A stretch of DNA of 64,000 nt, taken from positions 829,001-893,000 of the forward strand of contig CAJNDS010002479.1 in assembly GCA_905221605.1 (NCBI GenBank), in the 5' to 3' direction. The stretch's first letter is position 1, and the number at the start of each line of letters is the position of its first letter. The translations under genes and the position numbers were made by a program. This DNA comes from Symbiodinium natans. Its lineage: Eukaryota > Sar > Dinophyceae > Suessiales > Symbiodiniaceae. The notes below the pieces were generated by a model that saw only the letters and a program-made list of their open reading frames with translations, ran no database searches and had not been told where the DNA came from. Shown here in pieces: positions 1 to 12,960 of the stretch.

Positions 1-232
1 AGGGTTTAGGGTGTAGGGTTTAGGGTTTAGGGTTTAGGGTTTAGGGTTTAGGGTTCAGGGCTACCCTTGTTGCGGATTGAGGTGTAGGGTTGGTGTCTTG
101 CCGGGGGGGCGGGGGGGTGTTTGTGGTTGGGGTGCCTCTGTATTGGGAGGTGCCAAAATCGTGAGGGATTAGGACTAGGATTGAGAGTCTAGGGCGTATG
201 GAATATTAGTATATATCCCTAAACCCTAAACC

Positions 233-3200
233 CTATAAGTAGGCACCGCCAGCCTTCTCAGCTGCAGCTTCCTTTTTGCGAGGCACGATCTTAATCCAAG
301 AGACATCGATGCTTGCGTCCAAATGCTCGAGACGGCAGTCGGGAGAGAACGGCTGGTTTAGGGTTCAGGGTTGGGGCCAAAGAACCTTGCAGGTGTTGGA
401 TTTTTTCCAGAGCTTCCATCAACGCATTCTTAAACCTCTAAAGTGGTAGAGTGTTTGTCAGAATGCGTTTGGGTGTCTGCAGCGAAGGCGCAGCGGTCGG
501 AGACTGCGGAGCAGGCGCGGCAGACCTCCTGCGGAAGCCTACTTGAATGTTTGCAGGGAGACCCTAAAGGTATCCACTCCCGGGTGGTTTAGGGTTGAGA
601 AGGCATGGTGCCTGGGGTTTAGGGTTTGGGGTTTAGGGTTTAGGGCTAGGGTTTAGGGCTAGGGTTTAGGGTTTAGGGTTTAGGGTTTAGGGTTTAGGGG
701 CGCAGAGGGCTTAAAGGTTGCCGAGTCTGGGTTCGGGGTTTCTAGGGTTCCCTTCAGGGTTGAGGGTTTGGACCTCCCAAAGGGCCCGTGGTTTAGAGAT
801 GCCCTCCTTCAGTTCTTAGTTGGGAATTGGGAGGTTTAGGGCTTAGGGTTTATAAAGTGTGTAGGGTGTAGGATGTCGGGTTTAACGGTTTAAGGGTTCT
901 AGTAGTTCTTCTGAGTTGGTGGGGAGGGGGGGGGGGGGGGTTGGATGACTCGCTTAACCGCTTAACAAGATACCCAATGCACCTTGCAGGAGTGCTTCTA
1001 ACTATGCTACTACATGCTGGCTCCCTAAACCCTCAACACACCCCCCCCCCCCAGTTCTGATCCTCCCTGCAAGATGCTTTGAGTGACCTGTTAAACTGCC
1101 TCCCCCCCCCCCCCAAATCAGAAGAACTACCAGAACCCTTTAACCTTTAAGCCCTTAAACCTTTAAACCCTTAAACCCTCAAACTCTACACCCGAACCCC
1201 CCAAACCCTAAGCGCCAAATCCTAAACCCCAAGCCCCTAAACCTCATGCCCAGTAAACCCCTTCAAGCCACCCCTCAGCCCTTGAGAACCTAATCCCCAA
1301 AAGGCCAAAACATCCCATGTTTAAGGGTTTAGGGTTTAGGGTTTTAGGGTTTAGGGTTTACTTGAAGGTTCATGGGTAGTAATAAGTAGGGTTATAAGCA
1401 CCTTAGTTAAGGCTGTAAAATGGGACTTCCCATGAACCTTCAAGTACACCTGAAACCCCTCGAGGCTGCGCCAAGCCAGCCTCCGCGCAATAATCGGCGG
1501 CGACCGAGGCCGCTTGTGCCTGAAAACCCTAAACCCTAAACCCTAAACCCTAAACCCTAAACCCTAAACCCTAGGTTTTCAGAGTTTTAGGGTTTTGGGG
1601 GGCCCAGAGGCCGCCCTCACTCAAGAGAGCCGTAAGGTCGACCTAGGGTTGCTTGCCCTATGCCAGAACAAAATACCCCAACCCTAAACCCCAAACCTAA
1701 ATCCCAAACTCTAAACCCTAAACCCTAAACCCTAAACCCTAAACCCTAAACTTGGGGCTCAGAGCTGGGCTTAGGGTTTAGGGGCCTCAAGCGGGCTGTG
1801 GGGCCTGCTATCGGAAGCCCTTCCTGCTAGGGGCTTGCGGCTTGCTTAACGGCTCAGGCAACCTCACGTATATAGAATCTCTACATGATCATGGAAGGGC
1901 CCCCTCAGTTTATAAGTAGAGCACCCTAAATTGGGTCCTGGTAACTTTGGGATCAGGGTGATCAACTTGATTCAGGGTTTCCTGGAGCCTCAAAGACCCC
2001 AGGGGTGTGGCGGAGCTGTCACATTGGCCCACCCCCAAAACCCTATAAACCCTAAATCCACTGCAAGACAAGCACTTTGCCCCTGCTAAACCCCAGGCGC
2101 CCCAAAAGCAACAGAAACTCTGCAGCCCCGTGGCCGTACAGCCCGAAACCCCAAATCGTCGAAGCTCCAATCCTGAACCTATTGCGATGCCAGGAAAGGG
2201 TCTGAGGACAGCAGCGGCAGCAAGGACTCTTAGCTCCTGCAGGGATATAGGTATGCCCTTGGGACACTTCATATAATTTTCCCTTAGTGAGTTTCAGAGG
2301 AGAATATTTAGGAATATGTTTCTGAGGGTTTAAGGGCCATCATAGTCAGGAGCCCAGAATCACAAGGAAACAGGCAGGGTGTCAGGGATGAAGGTGTAAG
2401 TAAGGGGCCATGTTCCCCCCAAAAGAAGCTCTCAAGTCAACCCTTAAACGGCCATTGCAGGGGAGCATGGGACCCTATTACACTGCCCCCCCCCGGCCCC
2501 CCTTCCCGGTGCTTCCTTTTGAAGGGGGTCTGGTGGGGCAGAGCTTGTGCTTGAGGGACCCAGTCTCACGTTTTCGGATCGGGTGCCCATTCTTGACATT
2601 CTTTCCCATTGCTATGTTTTTCCCCTTGCTATGATTTCTGGCGAGGGTTACCTGACTGAACAGCCCCCACCCATAAGCCTCAACCCTCAGGCCCCCCAAA
2701 ACAAAACCCTTCAAACCCCGAAGCCCTTCAGCAGGATTCCGAACTGGAGCGGCCCAAGAAGAGGACTCGACAAGGGATTTTTAGGGGGTTTAGGGTTTCG
2801 GGTTTAGGGTTTGGGGTTTAGGGTTTAGGGTTTAGGGTGTGGGGGGCTTACGTTTTAGGACGGAGGTCCCAAAATGCGCGGAGCTCCAGGGTAGAAAGCA
2901 AACCTCAAACCCTAACCCTAGACCCATATGGGGGTTTCATTACCAAAATTAAGGGACCCCTAATATAGACCCTAAATAGCAGGATTCCCTGAAAAAATAA
3001 GGACCCCAATAAGGTACCCCTAATTTATATAATATCGTAAACCCCCCCTACGGGAGGTTCCTGTTAGTAACTGCCAAGCAACGCCAGCAAATGGGCCCTT
3101 AGCCCTTTAACTTCAACCTGAAAAACTGCTAAACTCCGAAAGCCACAACGCTGAACCGAAAACCCCAAACCCGAAAAGCAGCAACCTCCAACTCATCCCG

Positions 3201-6200
3201 ACCCTCTGCTAAAACCCCCTAAGCACCGTAACCTTTCCCAACTTACGAGCATTTTCAAGTTGGGCGTCCGCTCGCTGACGTATAGGTCAGAAGCCCCTTT
3301 TAAAGGGATCTTTAAACCTCTAATCGCCCTACAAAGCCCTTTTAAACTGGCAAAGCCGCGTGAAGAACAAGCACAAATCAGGACACCCCGTAGAAGCCGA
3401 CGAGGACCCTGTCAAACAGACAAAATCTAAACCCTTTCAAACAGCTAAACACCTAAACACTCTACCCCCTAAACCCTAAACCCCGAAGCCCTAAACCCTA
3501 AACCCCCCGAAGCCTTAAACCCTAAACCCTAAACCCTAAACCCCAACCCCTAAACCCCAAACCCCAAACCCAAACCCCAAACCCTAAACCCCAAACCCTA
3601 AACCCTAAACCCCACACCCTAAACCCCAAACCCCAAACCCTAAACCCTAAACCCCAAACCCTAAACCCTAAACCGTAGACCCTAAACCCCCCAAAAAGCA
3701 GCTCAGGAGGCGCCTCCTCGAGCCATTGAGCCGCCACTGGGCTCGGCATCCAGGGGTTTAGGGTTTAGGGTTTAGGGTTTAGGGTTTAGGGTTTAGGGTT
3801 TAGGGCTCAGGGTTTAGGGTTTAGGGTTTGGGGTTTAGGGCTTCGGGCTTAGGGGTTGGGCTTAGGGTTTAGGGTTTAGGGTTTGGGGTTTGGGGTTTAG
3901 GGTTTGGGGTTTAGGGTTTGCGGTTTGGGATTTAGGGTTTAAAGTTTGGGGTTTCCTAAAGCCTAAACCCTAAACCCTAAATAGTGCGCCAACATAGAGT
4001 CGCACTAAAAGCTCTGTGCAGCAAAGCTATGCGCCTGTGCTCTGAGTTCAGAAGCCCCAGACACCCTGCTGCGGAGGCCTGTGCGGCCCTAGTGTACAGC
4101 ACAGTTGGTTATAGCTTGGATGAACCCAAGAACCCTATAAAGGGCAAGGGACCATACTAAGGGACCATGTTTTAAGGGTTTAGGGTTTAGGGTTTAGGGT
4201 TTAGTGACGGGGGTTCACCCCCCCCTAAACCCCACGCCCAAACCCTCAACCCTAAACCATAGAAACCCCCAACTCCGGAACCTTCACCCTAAACCCTAAA
4301 CCCTAGACCCTAAGCCCTAAACACAAACCCCTAAAGACGAAAGCCTAAACCCTAAACGCTCCCATGCCCCCTTGGCCTGGCAGCCATCTGTCCGATCCCA
4401 GGATCCTGGTCAGCTGCCCTGAGCGCAGTTCGAGCACCACGGCTTGTCTTAGGGTTTAGGGTTTACGGTTTGGGGTTTAGGGTTTAGGGTTTAGGGTATA
4501 TTGTATATAGGGTTTAGGAGTTCGGGGTTAGGTTAGGGGTTTAGGGCTTTAGGTCAATAGGGTCTAGGGGCCCCCATACTTTACTAGCCAGAGCTAAAGG
4601 ACTTGCAAGCCTTACTTGGGGGTCCCCTAAGGTTTAGGGTTGAGAGAAAGGTTTTGTGTGTGAGGGTTATATATGGCTTGCCTGGGTAGTAGCCCCAAAC
4701 CCTAAACCCTCAACCCTAAACCCCAAAACCCTCAACCCTCAACCCTAAACCCCTAAACCCTAAACCCTAAACCCTAAACCCTAAACCCTAAACCCTAAAC
4801 CCTAAACTCGAGGTTTAGGGACCAGCCGTCCCAGTTTGACGCTTTTGGGGGCCCCTGGGGCTTGACCCTCACGCGGCCCTTGAACGCAGGCTCTTCAACC
4901 CCAAACCCTAAGCTCTCCACTAATCTTGGGTTTAGGGTTTAGGGTTTTAGGGTTTAGGGGTTTAGGGTTTAGGGTTTAAGCCCTGAGTCCTAAACCGTAA
5001 ACTCCTCTAGACTTCAGGCGCTTCGCTGCCTCCAGCGTCGCCGGCGATGATTGCAGATGCCTGGGCCTTGATGTTGACAAGGATCCTGGGGGGTTTAGGG
5101 TTTAGGGTTCAGGGTTTAGGGTTTAGGGGTTACGGGGGTTGTAAGGGCCCAGTTCAGCATGTGTTCCACAGCAAGCCTCAGCAATTAAAGGGGTACAGGC
5201 CCCCCTACACCCCTTATACCCCCCCCCCCCCCGGGTCCCTCTCGCAAGCAAACGCCTTAAGACACCGTAAACACCTCTTTTCTTAGGCCACGTAGGGGTG
5301 TTGAGGCGTTGAGGTGTAGCGCGCTCAAGTACTTTTCTCCTGCTATTGGTATTTCTGTTGGGGGCGGTGCGTGTGTGAGCGAGAAGGTTGGTGCTTGCGT
5401 TCATGAAGCAGTTGATTTCGTCGTCAAGACCTAAACCCCAAACCCTACACCCTAAACCCCAAACCCCAGACAGTTGGGACTATGGCCTTGTTGGCTTAGC
5501 TGTAGACATTATGAACCCCAACAATTAGGATCCAGTGACGATGGGCCTCCTATTGAGTATCTACGACTCCGAGTAGCCCCTTAATATGATCCCTTAATCC
5601 CTTTCTTGGGAGGGTTTAGGGTTTAGGGTTTCGGGTTTAGGGTTTAGGGTTTCGGGTTTAGGGTTTAGAGAAGCAGGCATCCCGGCGCTTTGGGCAGCGA
5701 TATTTAGTCTGAGCCGCTTCGGATGCAGAACTTCAGTTCCGCGTGAGTTGCCCAGCCTGCAGGGGCTGATCAAAGTCATGTGCCCTTGTCGGTACCCTAA
5801 GAAGTAACCATGCGAGTTGTTGACAACATGGCCCAAACACATGCCGGGTTTAGGATTTACGGTTTAGAGTTTAGGGTTTAGGGTTTAGGGTTTCCCCAAA
5901 TCCTCAACCCTACTCGCGAAGCCCAAAGACTAAGACCCCAAACCGTAAGATGGCTCACCCTAGATTTTCCCACCGAACCCTAACACCCTAAAATAACCTT
6001 CTTGTGCCCCCATTGCTCCCCCAAGCAGTCAGAGAGTTTACGTCCCTTCCCTAATGCCCTGAGCTCTTTCAGACTTAGGGTCAAGGGTTGTGGGTTCAGG
6101 GTTTAGGTTCCAGTTCCCAATGTGGTGATCTTGGGCGTCTTGTGTCCTAAACCCTAAACCCTTCACCCTTAACCCTCAACCCTAAACCCTGAACCCTGAA

Positions 6201-7265
6201 CCCTAAACCCTAAACCTACTTAGGGCGGGTCGAGATAAACCTCCATGACATCCAACAGCCGGCAAGCTCGAACACTGAACCATAAGGCAACTAAAAAGCG
6301 GTTTATGAACCTTGGTTCAGCCGCACGGACGGCTCGGGTCTATAGGCCTTCGGGTGGTATTTAGGGTTTAGGGTTTAGGGTTTAGGGTTTAGGGTTTAGG
6401 GTCTTAAGCCCGCAAACCCAACTCAGCCCTTGCCGCGTGGAACTGAGCATCGGCGCGCCTTACGTCGTAGAACCTTCCCAAAGGTCCTTGTACCAGAAAA
6501 GCAGAGACGTGAATGTAGCACAAATACAGCCCCAAAAACCAAACCCTAAAGCCCTCAAGCCCTGAGGGTGTAGGGTTTATGGTTTAGGCTTAGGGCTTAG
6601 GGCTGAGGGTTCAGGACTTAGGGTTTAGGGTGTAGGGTTTAGGGTTTTGGGCTACTACTCAAGTCTGAGAACCACCACCATCACGGTACCTGGACTTTCT
6701 GGGCGTAGGCAAGCATTGGGTGGCTTCCTTTGCGGAGAACACTGCCCTAAACCCTCAACCTGGGCCCTAGTTTGTAGGGTTTAGGGTTTAGGGTTTAGGG
6801 TTTTGGGCTACTACTTGAAGAAATTATGGCTATAATGTTTTATAATAACTGCCCAAGGGTATTCACGCAGGCCTTCGGTTTTAGGTTTTACGGATTCGGG
6901 CCTAGGACTTAGAAGGGTTATCGGCTGCGATTCCTCATCGGTTTCATTTCGTTGCGCCTGACCCAAGTATCCTTAGCCCCGGACCCCCCTGCACCTCCCG
7001 AAAATTTACAGATTAGGGTTCAGGGTTTGGGGTTTAGGGTTTAGGGTCTAGGGTTTAGGGTTTAGGGTTTAGGGAAGCCCCCGAAGGCCCTGCAGGCTTA
7101 TGACTTAGGGTTTTATAGTGTCTCCAGCTGAAAGCCACCTGAAGTTAGTCGGGGCGCGCGCCCCGGACGTTACCACCGCGCTTCCTCGGACCCCGCGGGT
7201 TTTCGGATGTCAGTCGCTCCAGCGAGTTGCAGGCCCAGGGTGGTGTCTTGAGTCTGTGCCAGGAT
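233..7265 (-). CDS. Candidate multi-exon minus-strand gene ending at ~233, unrecognised
   Basis: Minus-strand exon-like islands lie between CCCTAAA arrays. The terminal one (355-233) reads DCRLEHLDASIDVSWIKIVP then RKKEAAAEKAGGAYL and a TAG stop. Others, upstream on this strand: VVLELRSGQLTRILGSDRW (4448-4372); EEPAFKGRVRVKPQGPPKA (4897-4822); RILVNIKAQASAIIAGDAGG (5088-5010); GNSRGTEVLHPKRLRLNIAA (5755-5665); and an island at 6480-6400 with a GTAAGG donor after FGKVLR. I recognise no family and cannot prove they belong together; several islands are also open on the other strand. Confidence 0.33.
1359..1446. mobile_element. MITE-like element, family F copy 1
   Basis: An 88-base element with perfect 18-base terminal inverted repeats, TACTTGAAGGTTCATGGG. 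Interior holds AAGTAGGGTTATAAG. Seen again near 12.7, 16.5, 34.4, 36.4 and 53.0 kb. Confidence 0.82.
2925..3048 (-). mobile_element. Dispersed element, family H copy 1
   Basis: Reads TTACCAAAATTAAGGGACCC..CTAATATAGACCC..AGGATTCCC..ACCCCAATAAGGTACCCCTA. Reverse-orientation copy of the family at 13.5, 15.4 and 62.2 kb. Confidence 0.75.
3475..3950. repeat. Facing telomere-type arrays around a short island
   Basis: A CCCTAAA/CCCCAAA array (3475-3690) faces a TTTAGGG/TTTGGGG array (3755-3950) across a 65-base GC-rich island. The open frames over it are pure repeat translations. Confidence 0.92.
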
Positions 7266-7269
7266 TCTA

Positions 7270-9100
7270 AGGTGTTGTTGCGTAGGGTCCAGGGTTTAGG
7301 GTTTCGGGTTTAGGGTTTAAGGGTCTATTGTGCCTGACACCTTAAACTCTGAATCAACGAAACTTGCCCGAAAAAAGTCATGGGCTTTGCCGCGCACCGG
7401 GTAATGAGATATGCTGAAGGATCCCACGCCCGCGCACACAATGCAAAAGAATCCTTAAATTAGAACTTACTTACACTCACAATTGGAATTTACTTCGATT
7501 TAAACCCTAAACCCTAAACCCTCAACCCACCCTGCTTGGGTCGTCGTCTGGAGCACTGCAGTCTGAGCTCCCGGGATCTTCGCAAAGCGACGACGCTGGA
7601 AGCCATCCCGGTGATTTAAAAAAAGCAAACAGGCCTGGGGATGTAGCTTAGGGTGAGTTTAGGGTTTAGGGTTTGGGGTTTAGGGTTGCTGGATCATGTG
7701 CTTGGCCTGGGATTTTCAGGTCCTGGTTTAAGGATTAGAGTTTAGAAAGGGTTTAGAGCAGAGGCTTCTCCCCCTGGAGGCATCACGATCAGGGCTTAGG
7801 GTTTAGGATTTTTTTTGGGGGGGGTTTGGCGTTGAGTGTTCTTCTTCCAGGAAGCCAGTGCTGTCTTTTTGATGGCTTCTTGAGGTTCTTGTAGAAACCT
7901 ACCCATACCGAATAATTTCCCTTAAATAGAATGCGGTGCAGTGTCTCTCTGTTTTATGTATAACTTAACTTCTTTTGGTGAGAAGGGCTCCTTAGCAATG
8001 TCGGTGTGTGTGTATATCCTAAACCCTAAACACTGAGCATTTGGTTTTCTGGGGATGCTTGTCAGTAGTAATACTCATGAAAGCTACCCTTGTCGCCGTG
8101 GCTCTTCGCAGCATCCCTTTTTGATCCTGAGCCTTTTTGGCCCTAACCCCTAAACCCTGAAACCTTAAAGTGCCAAAGCCAAGGGAACACAAAAAGGTAA
8201 CTGGTTACCGGGCCAGAAAGAGAAAACCCTAAACCCTAGACCCTAGAAGGGATCCAAGAACTGCCAAAGAAACCCTACGCAAACGGCTCAGGGAGCAAAG
8301 CATCGGTTTTGTATATAAAGGCCATCCCAAACTTAATGTAGGGGTCGGACCTATAAAGTACCTTCCCCCTCCCTTAAGAAGCGTATAAACTCAGGCTGGG
8401 CACAGCGCCGACTGGCAGTACCCTGGGAAGACTGGACCCATCGCAGGCATTAGGGTTTAGTTAGCGTTGAGGGTTTAGGGCTTAGGGTTTAGGGTTTAGG
8501 GTTCAGGGTTCAGGGTTTAGGGTTTAGGGTTTAGGGTTTAGGGTTTATGGAACGCCGGGGGTCGGTTCCAACAGTCCGTGGAAGGGATGGACCACCTGCA
8601 AAGGGGGTTTGAGAATTTGGGGTTTAGGGTTTAGTACTAGTACTGGAGCCCACATATATGTATTTTGGAACAACTAGCATATGCGTCTTCGTGCCAGTTG
8701 CCTCACAAACACGCGGTTTCCAATCTTCTCTGAGAATGGGGAGCCGTATCAGAAGGATACATATCAACCTCGAAATCAATATGCCACTATATGTAAACAA
8801 AATTCGAATATGTTCAAAACTATTCTCAAAAAATCGCGGTTTATCCATTTATTCCCCAAAAAACGAAATAACTCGAAGACATACTAAACAATCCTAAAAA
8901 GTTCTAAAAAAAACAAACACAGAAAAACTTTTCATTATTCCGAAATCTTAGCGAACGTTCGACCATTCTCCTGGTCGCTGCCCGCTGCCGACAGGAAGCT
9001 TGTTCAGGCTCAGTCGTTTTAGGGTTTAGGGTTTAGGGTTTAGGGTTTAAGGTTTAGGGTTTAGGGTTTAGGGTTTAGGGTTTAGGGTTTAGGGTTTAGC
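7270..9100. other. No confident gene
   Basis: Telomere-like patches (8452-8546, 9018-9100), an AT-richer unique stretch at 8640-8940 with overlapping short open frames on both strands, and otherwise unassigned sequence. An exon-like minus frame (RLSLNKLPVGSGQRPGEW) at 8950-9012 is too short to call. Confidence 0.5.
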
Positions 9101-9102
9101 CG

Positions 9103-9178
9103 AGCTAGCAGCAGTGGGGAAGTCCAAGCGTGCAAGGGACCAGCGGCTCCTTGAGTCACTTGACTTGGTCTGTTGATT
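9103..9178 (+). CDS. Exon-like island, unrecognised
   Basis: Flanked on both sides by TTTAGGG arrays. The plus frame reads AELAAVGKSKRARDQRLLES then LDLVC and TGA; a GT donor (TTG|GTCTGT) is also available. Charged, helix-like composition resembles an exon. No family recognised. Confidence 0.3.
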
Positions 9179-9179
9179 C

Positions 9180-10995
9180 CGAGTTTTAGGGTTTAGGGTT
9201 TAGGGTTTAGGGTTTAGGGTTTAGGGTCCCAGGGCTAGGCATTTTGTCCGGGCCCCAAAGAGCATACCATGAGGCTTCTCAAATTGAGGACATGTCTCTG
9301 TTCTTGCAGAGGCCGCGTTAGACAGTGCTGGGCTACATGACCGTTTTATGCTCGGCCCCCGGGTATGTCGGCAGGGTCAGCAACATTTCGGCAACGTACA
9401 GAAAGAAAACGCCTCGCAAAAAAAGGGCAGCATTTCCTTCCCCAGCACACTTTCCAAATGAAACACACACAAAAAAGTTGTTTTAGGTGAGTTTTTTGCA
9501 GTTTTTGTTTTCTTTTTTACTTTTTTGGAATGTTGATGTTTTTGGTTTTTGTTGAATGTTTTGGATTTTTTTGGAAGGTTTTGCAATGTTTTGGGCTATG
9601 GTCGTCTTCGGGTATATTGGCCCTACTTTTGCCTTGGAGTTCTTGGGCATTTGGTGACCGCAGCACAAGACCCAGAGAACTAAGTGGTCAATGTCCCGAG
9701 GGTGGGTTCCTTGTCAAGAGAGTTCTCCCTTCGCTCTCCAAAAGACCTATTAAAATGAAAGGAAAAAGGCAAAGAATGCGCGCTTTTTTCGCCCTGTCAT
9801 TTTAATGGGGGTCTTTTGCCCTCTTCATTTCGTTCACTAATTTAATACTATTCATGCGTGAACTTATAATAGTATTAGATGAGTGCACGAATGAAAGGGA
9901 AAAGAGCGGCTTTCTTCCCGTGTAATGCAGCTTTCTCCCTTCTTGGTTTTCCTACTCAGCCTTATGAGGCTCCGTTTAGGGTTTATCATTACTTGTGAAC
10001 CGAAGCTACCCATGCTAGCCCAGTATGCAAACAATGCTGTACCCCAACTACCCAATTTACCCACGTAGGCCTGTATAGCGAAACATGCTTGAAGGATCGG
10101 AAAACTTAACAAGTAGGGTTTTTCCGTAGGGTTACAAGCAGGATGACCCCAATTGTAGGAACTTTTGGGTACTCACACTTCAGCACGACACTTTACGAAT
10201 AGTCCCTGATTCCCCCAAGTATGGTTTATAGGAACCCAGCGTGGGTACGCTCCGGTTTTCCGCAAAGCACAGGCCGCGATGTTTGTGCGGAATGGCCCAG
10301 CGCCCAGCATGAGCCGTGCAGGTTAGGGTGCAGAGTTTAGGTAGGGGATGTGCTAAACATCCGCAGATTTTGCGGGCGCGCATGTATGTCACGACCAGAC
10401 CGGCGGACTGCTGCAAGTCTCCCGCATGCAGTTAGTTCTGGTTTACTTTCTACAGACTCTAGGGCTAGACAAGCAGCCACATCCAAACAAGTCTCTCAAA
10501 CATCAGACCTCTTCTCTCTGGTCAGAGTTCGGGCACAAAGCATGATTTGGGTTTAGGGCTTAGGGTTTAGCACTTTGTGTCCTCGTCGTTGCCAGAACTT
10601 CACCTGCGCCTTAAGCCCGCACCTGCAACCCAACTGTTTTGGTTAACCCCTAAGAAGTTTAAAAGCCCTAACCCTAAGCCTAAGAAATACGAAGCCAGAC
10701 ACGGTGTCCTCTCTTGGTGGTCTTGGTCCCTCCTTAGATTTTAGGCTTTAGGGGTTTGGGGAATCAGGGGGTTTGGGGTTCAGGGCTTTGGAATATGGGG
10801 GGTTGGAAGGTTCAGGGCTATAGTTTGGTTCTTGAAAGGCTGTCGGATTCACTCACCCTGAGCAGGGAATTAGGGCATCCGGCATCCTTTGTACTTCGTT
10901 TTGGGGGTTACAATGTACTTAATTCCCAAATTCCCTACGAAGAACCTGTAAGTTACCCTAAACCTCTCTTTCATGTAACGACATAAACCTTAATG
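9180..10995. other. No confident gene
   Basis: One TTTAGGG array (9185-9228), a T-rich stretch at 9480-9600 with homopolymer-driven open frames, and a TTTAATACTATT..AATAGTATTAGA hairpin at about 9840-9880. Nothing else recognised. Confidence 0.5.
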
Positions 10996-10997
10996 AC

Positions 10998-11592
10998 TTT
11001 CGTGGCTTAAGGCCCAGAATTCGTGGTTTAAGGCTTAAACCACGAATTATGGGCCTTAAACCACGTAACGGGTCTGGTTATTTTTCGTGGTTTAAGGCCC
11101 AGAACTCGTGGTTTAGGCCCAGAAGTCGTGGTTTAGGCCCAGAAGTCGTGGTTTAAGGCTCAGAATTCGCGGGTTAAGGCCCAGAATTCGTGGTTTAAGG
11201 CCCAGAATTCGTGGTTTAAGGCCGGTCGGTCCCTTCGGCCTGAACCACGAATTATGGGCCTTAAACCACGAATTCTGGGCCTTAAACCACGAAACGGGTC
11301 TGGTTAATGCTCGTGGTTTAAGGCCCAGAATTCGTGGTTTAAGGTCCACAATTCGTGGTCTAACTTGGCCCAGAACTCGTGGGTATAAAACCCAGAATTC
11401 GTGGTTTAAGGCCCAGAATTTGTGGCTTAAGGCCCATAATTCGTGGTTTTCCCTCCGGCCTTAAACCACGAATGAGGGGCCTTAAACCACGAATGAGGGG
11501 CCTTAAGCCACGAAACGGGTCTAGTTACTGCTCGTGGCTTAAGGCCCATAATTCGTGGCTGAAGGCACATAATTCGTGGTTTAAGGCCCTGG
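10998..11592. repeat. 21-base-unit array with orientation switches
   Basis: About 27 units of TTCGTGGTTTAAGGCCCAGA(A). Orientation flips several times (near 11030, 11070, 11230, 11293, 11455 and 11515), making large palindromes. A spacer ACGGGTCTGGTTA recurs at about 11068, 11294 and 11514, so a 220-226-base higher-order unit is present three times. Confidence 0.93.
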
Positions 11593-11635
11593 CTTTTCTT
11601 CAAGGTCTCAGGGCCTGCCTCAAGGCCTGGCGATA

Positions 11636-11886
11636 GGGTTTCAGGGCCTCAAGGTCTGGAGTTTAGGGTTTCAGGGCCTCAAGGCTGGGGTTTAGGGTTT
11701 CAGGGATTCCAGGCCTGAAGTTTAAGTCCTCAAGCCCTGAAGTTTAGGGTTTCATTAGGGTTTCAGGGATTCAAGGCCTGCAGTTTTAGGATTTCAGGCC
11801 TCACAGCCTGCAATTTAGGGTTTCAGGGCCTCAAGGCCTGGAGTTTAGGGTTTCAGGCCCTCAAGGCCTAGGGTTTAGGGCCTGGG
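11636..11886 (+). repeat. ~30-base tandem array (TTTCAGGGCCTCAAGGCCTGGAG)
   Basis: Seven to eight degenerate units of GGGTTTCAGGGCCTCAAGGC, then CTGGAGTTTA. Each includes a CTCAAGGCCTGAG-like palindromic core and a TTTAGGG-like element. It directly follows the 21-base array. Confidence 0.88.
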
Positions 11887-11889
11887 GCT

Positions 11890-12700
11890 AACGCAGCGCG
11901 CAGAGGATGCAATGGCAAGAAAATGACGTTTACAATACTAGGTGTTTCTGTTGTGTCCGTTCGTTTCAAGCATAGGCCTTGCTGAGCTAAACCATATAGA
12001 GGGCTGCGCCATAAGCCGACAGGGTCTTTTGCAGCATCGGCAGCTGTCAGAGGCCTAGACGGGGGTCCTGGCTGCTGGTCTTGGGAGGATCAGGGTTTAG
12101 GCTTTAGGGTGTAGGGTGTGGGGTGCAGGGTTTAGGGTTTAGGGTTTAGGGTCCCTGGTGGAGTTCTGGGGGAAAAGATGAAACAAAGGCCCCTGAAACA
12201 CCCGTCATGACACTTGTACATGGGTCGTCTTGGGCGCACGAATGCCCTAAGCCTTACCCCCCCCCCCCCCACTCGCCCCCCACTGCATAGTCCACGATCT
12301 TCGAGATGGGCGATACAAGAATGCAGAGCCTACCAAGATTCCCCAGATTCAAGGCTTAGGGTTTTAAATTTGGGTTTGTAAGGTTCCTTTCTGAAACGCA
12401 GTCCACCATCAACCCTCACCTGTTAATTCCAAGCAAACATATGGAGCATCAAGTGCAAACGAAACGTGTGCCGTAGTACTGTATCAAGCAAGGAAGCCAA
12501 AGATGTCCACAAGCGTAGGATCGTCCGCGCCATCAGACACTTGCAACAGCATCAGGAGCCTCCATGTTTTAAAGGCTGAACTTGCACGCACTTCGCGGAA
12601 CGTGTGGTGTGTCCGTTGAACACTGCCGAATTCTTCATTGGCGCCGCGCACGTCGTGCTAGCAACGCTTGTGCCCCACGCGTGCTTGATGTCAACAAGCT
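11890..12700. other. No confident gene
   Basis: A short TTTAGGG patch at 12092-12152, a C-run at 12257, and unique sequence with short open frames that I cannot support as coding. Confidence 0.45.
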
Positions 12701-12708
12701 GCACGTCG

Positions 12709-12838
12709 AGGTACATGGTGCTTATATTGACCTATTACAACTGTACTTATAGCTGTACTTATAGCCATATTAAGGGGCTTATAAGTGCGTTATAAGTACA
12801 GTTATAATTGGTTAATAGGTACCATGAACCTCCAAGTA
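12709..12838. mobile_element. MITE-like element, family F copy 3
   Basis: The right end CCATGAACCTCCAAGTA matches family F. The left end (GTACATGGTGC) is decayed. The interior carries ACTTATAG repeats and GGGGCTTATAAGTG, as in copy 2. Confidence 0.75.
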
Positions 12839-12960
12839 ATATTTGTGGTTCCTGAGTCTCAAGGAAACCCTGTAAACCCTAAACCTTATAAACCCCATAA
12901 GCCCTATAAGCGATATAAACGCTATAACCCTATAAACCCTGAAAACCCTGAAAACCCAAG

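Larger units (their letters stand above)
561..3980. other. Telomere-like repeats with short islands
   Basis: Apart from one inverted-repeat element, a dispersed repeat and a few weak exon-like islands (around 1470-1525 and 2050-2240, minus strand), I see only telomere-like patches, poly-C/poly-G runs and unassigned unique sequence. Confidence 0.6.

Noticed and set aside
1-54. TTTAGGG run at the first base, as if a chromosome end
   Set aside because: Short, interrupted, and followed by dozens of equal or longer arrays in both orientations, so it is interstitial.
1910-2272. Minus-strand 120-codon frame
   Set aside because: Half of it is telomere-like or repeat-derived text and no start, splice or family evidence supports the whole; only a weak exon-like piece (2050-2240) remains possible.
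3522-3749. Minus-strand frame of repeated WGLGFRV units
   Set aside because: Translation of CCCTAAA/CCCCAAA repeats. Any array of this type without stops gives such a peptide.
9377-9668. Lys/Asn-rich minus-strand frames
   Set aside because: Produced by a T-rich stretch; low complexity and no coding signal.
11113-11636. Frames encoding LKPRILG-type repeats on both strands
   Set aside because: They follow the 21-base repeat unit and switch strand with it; not a repeat protein gene.
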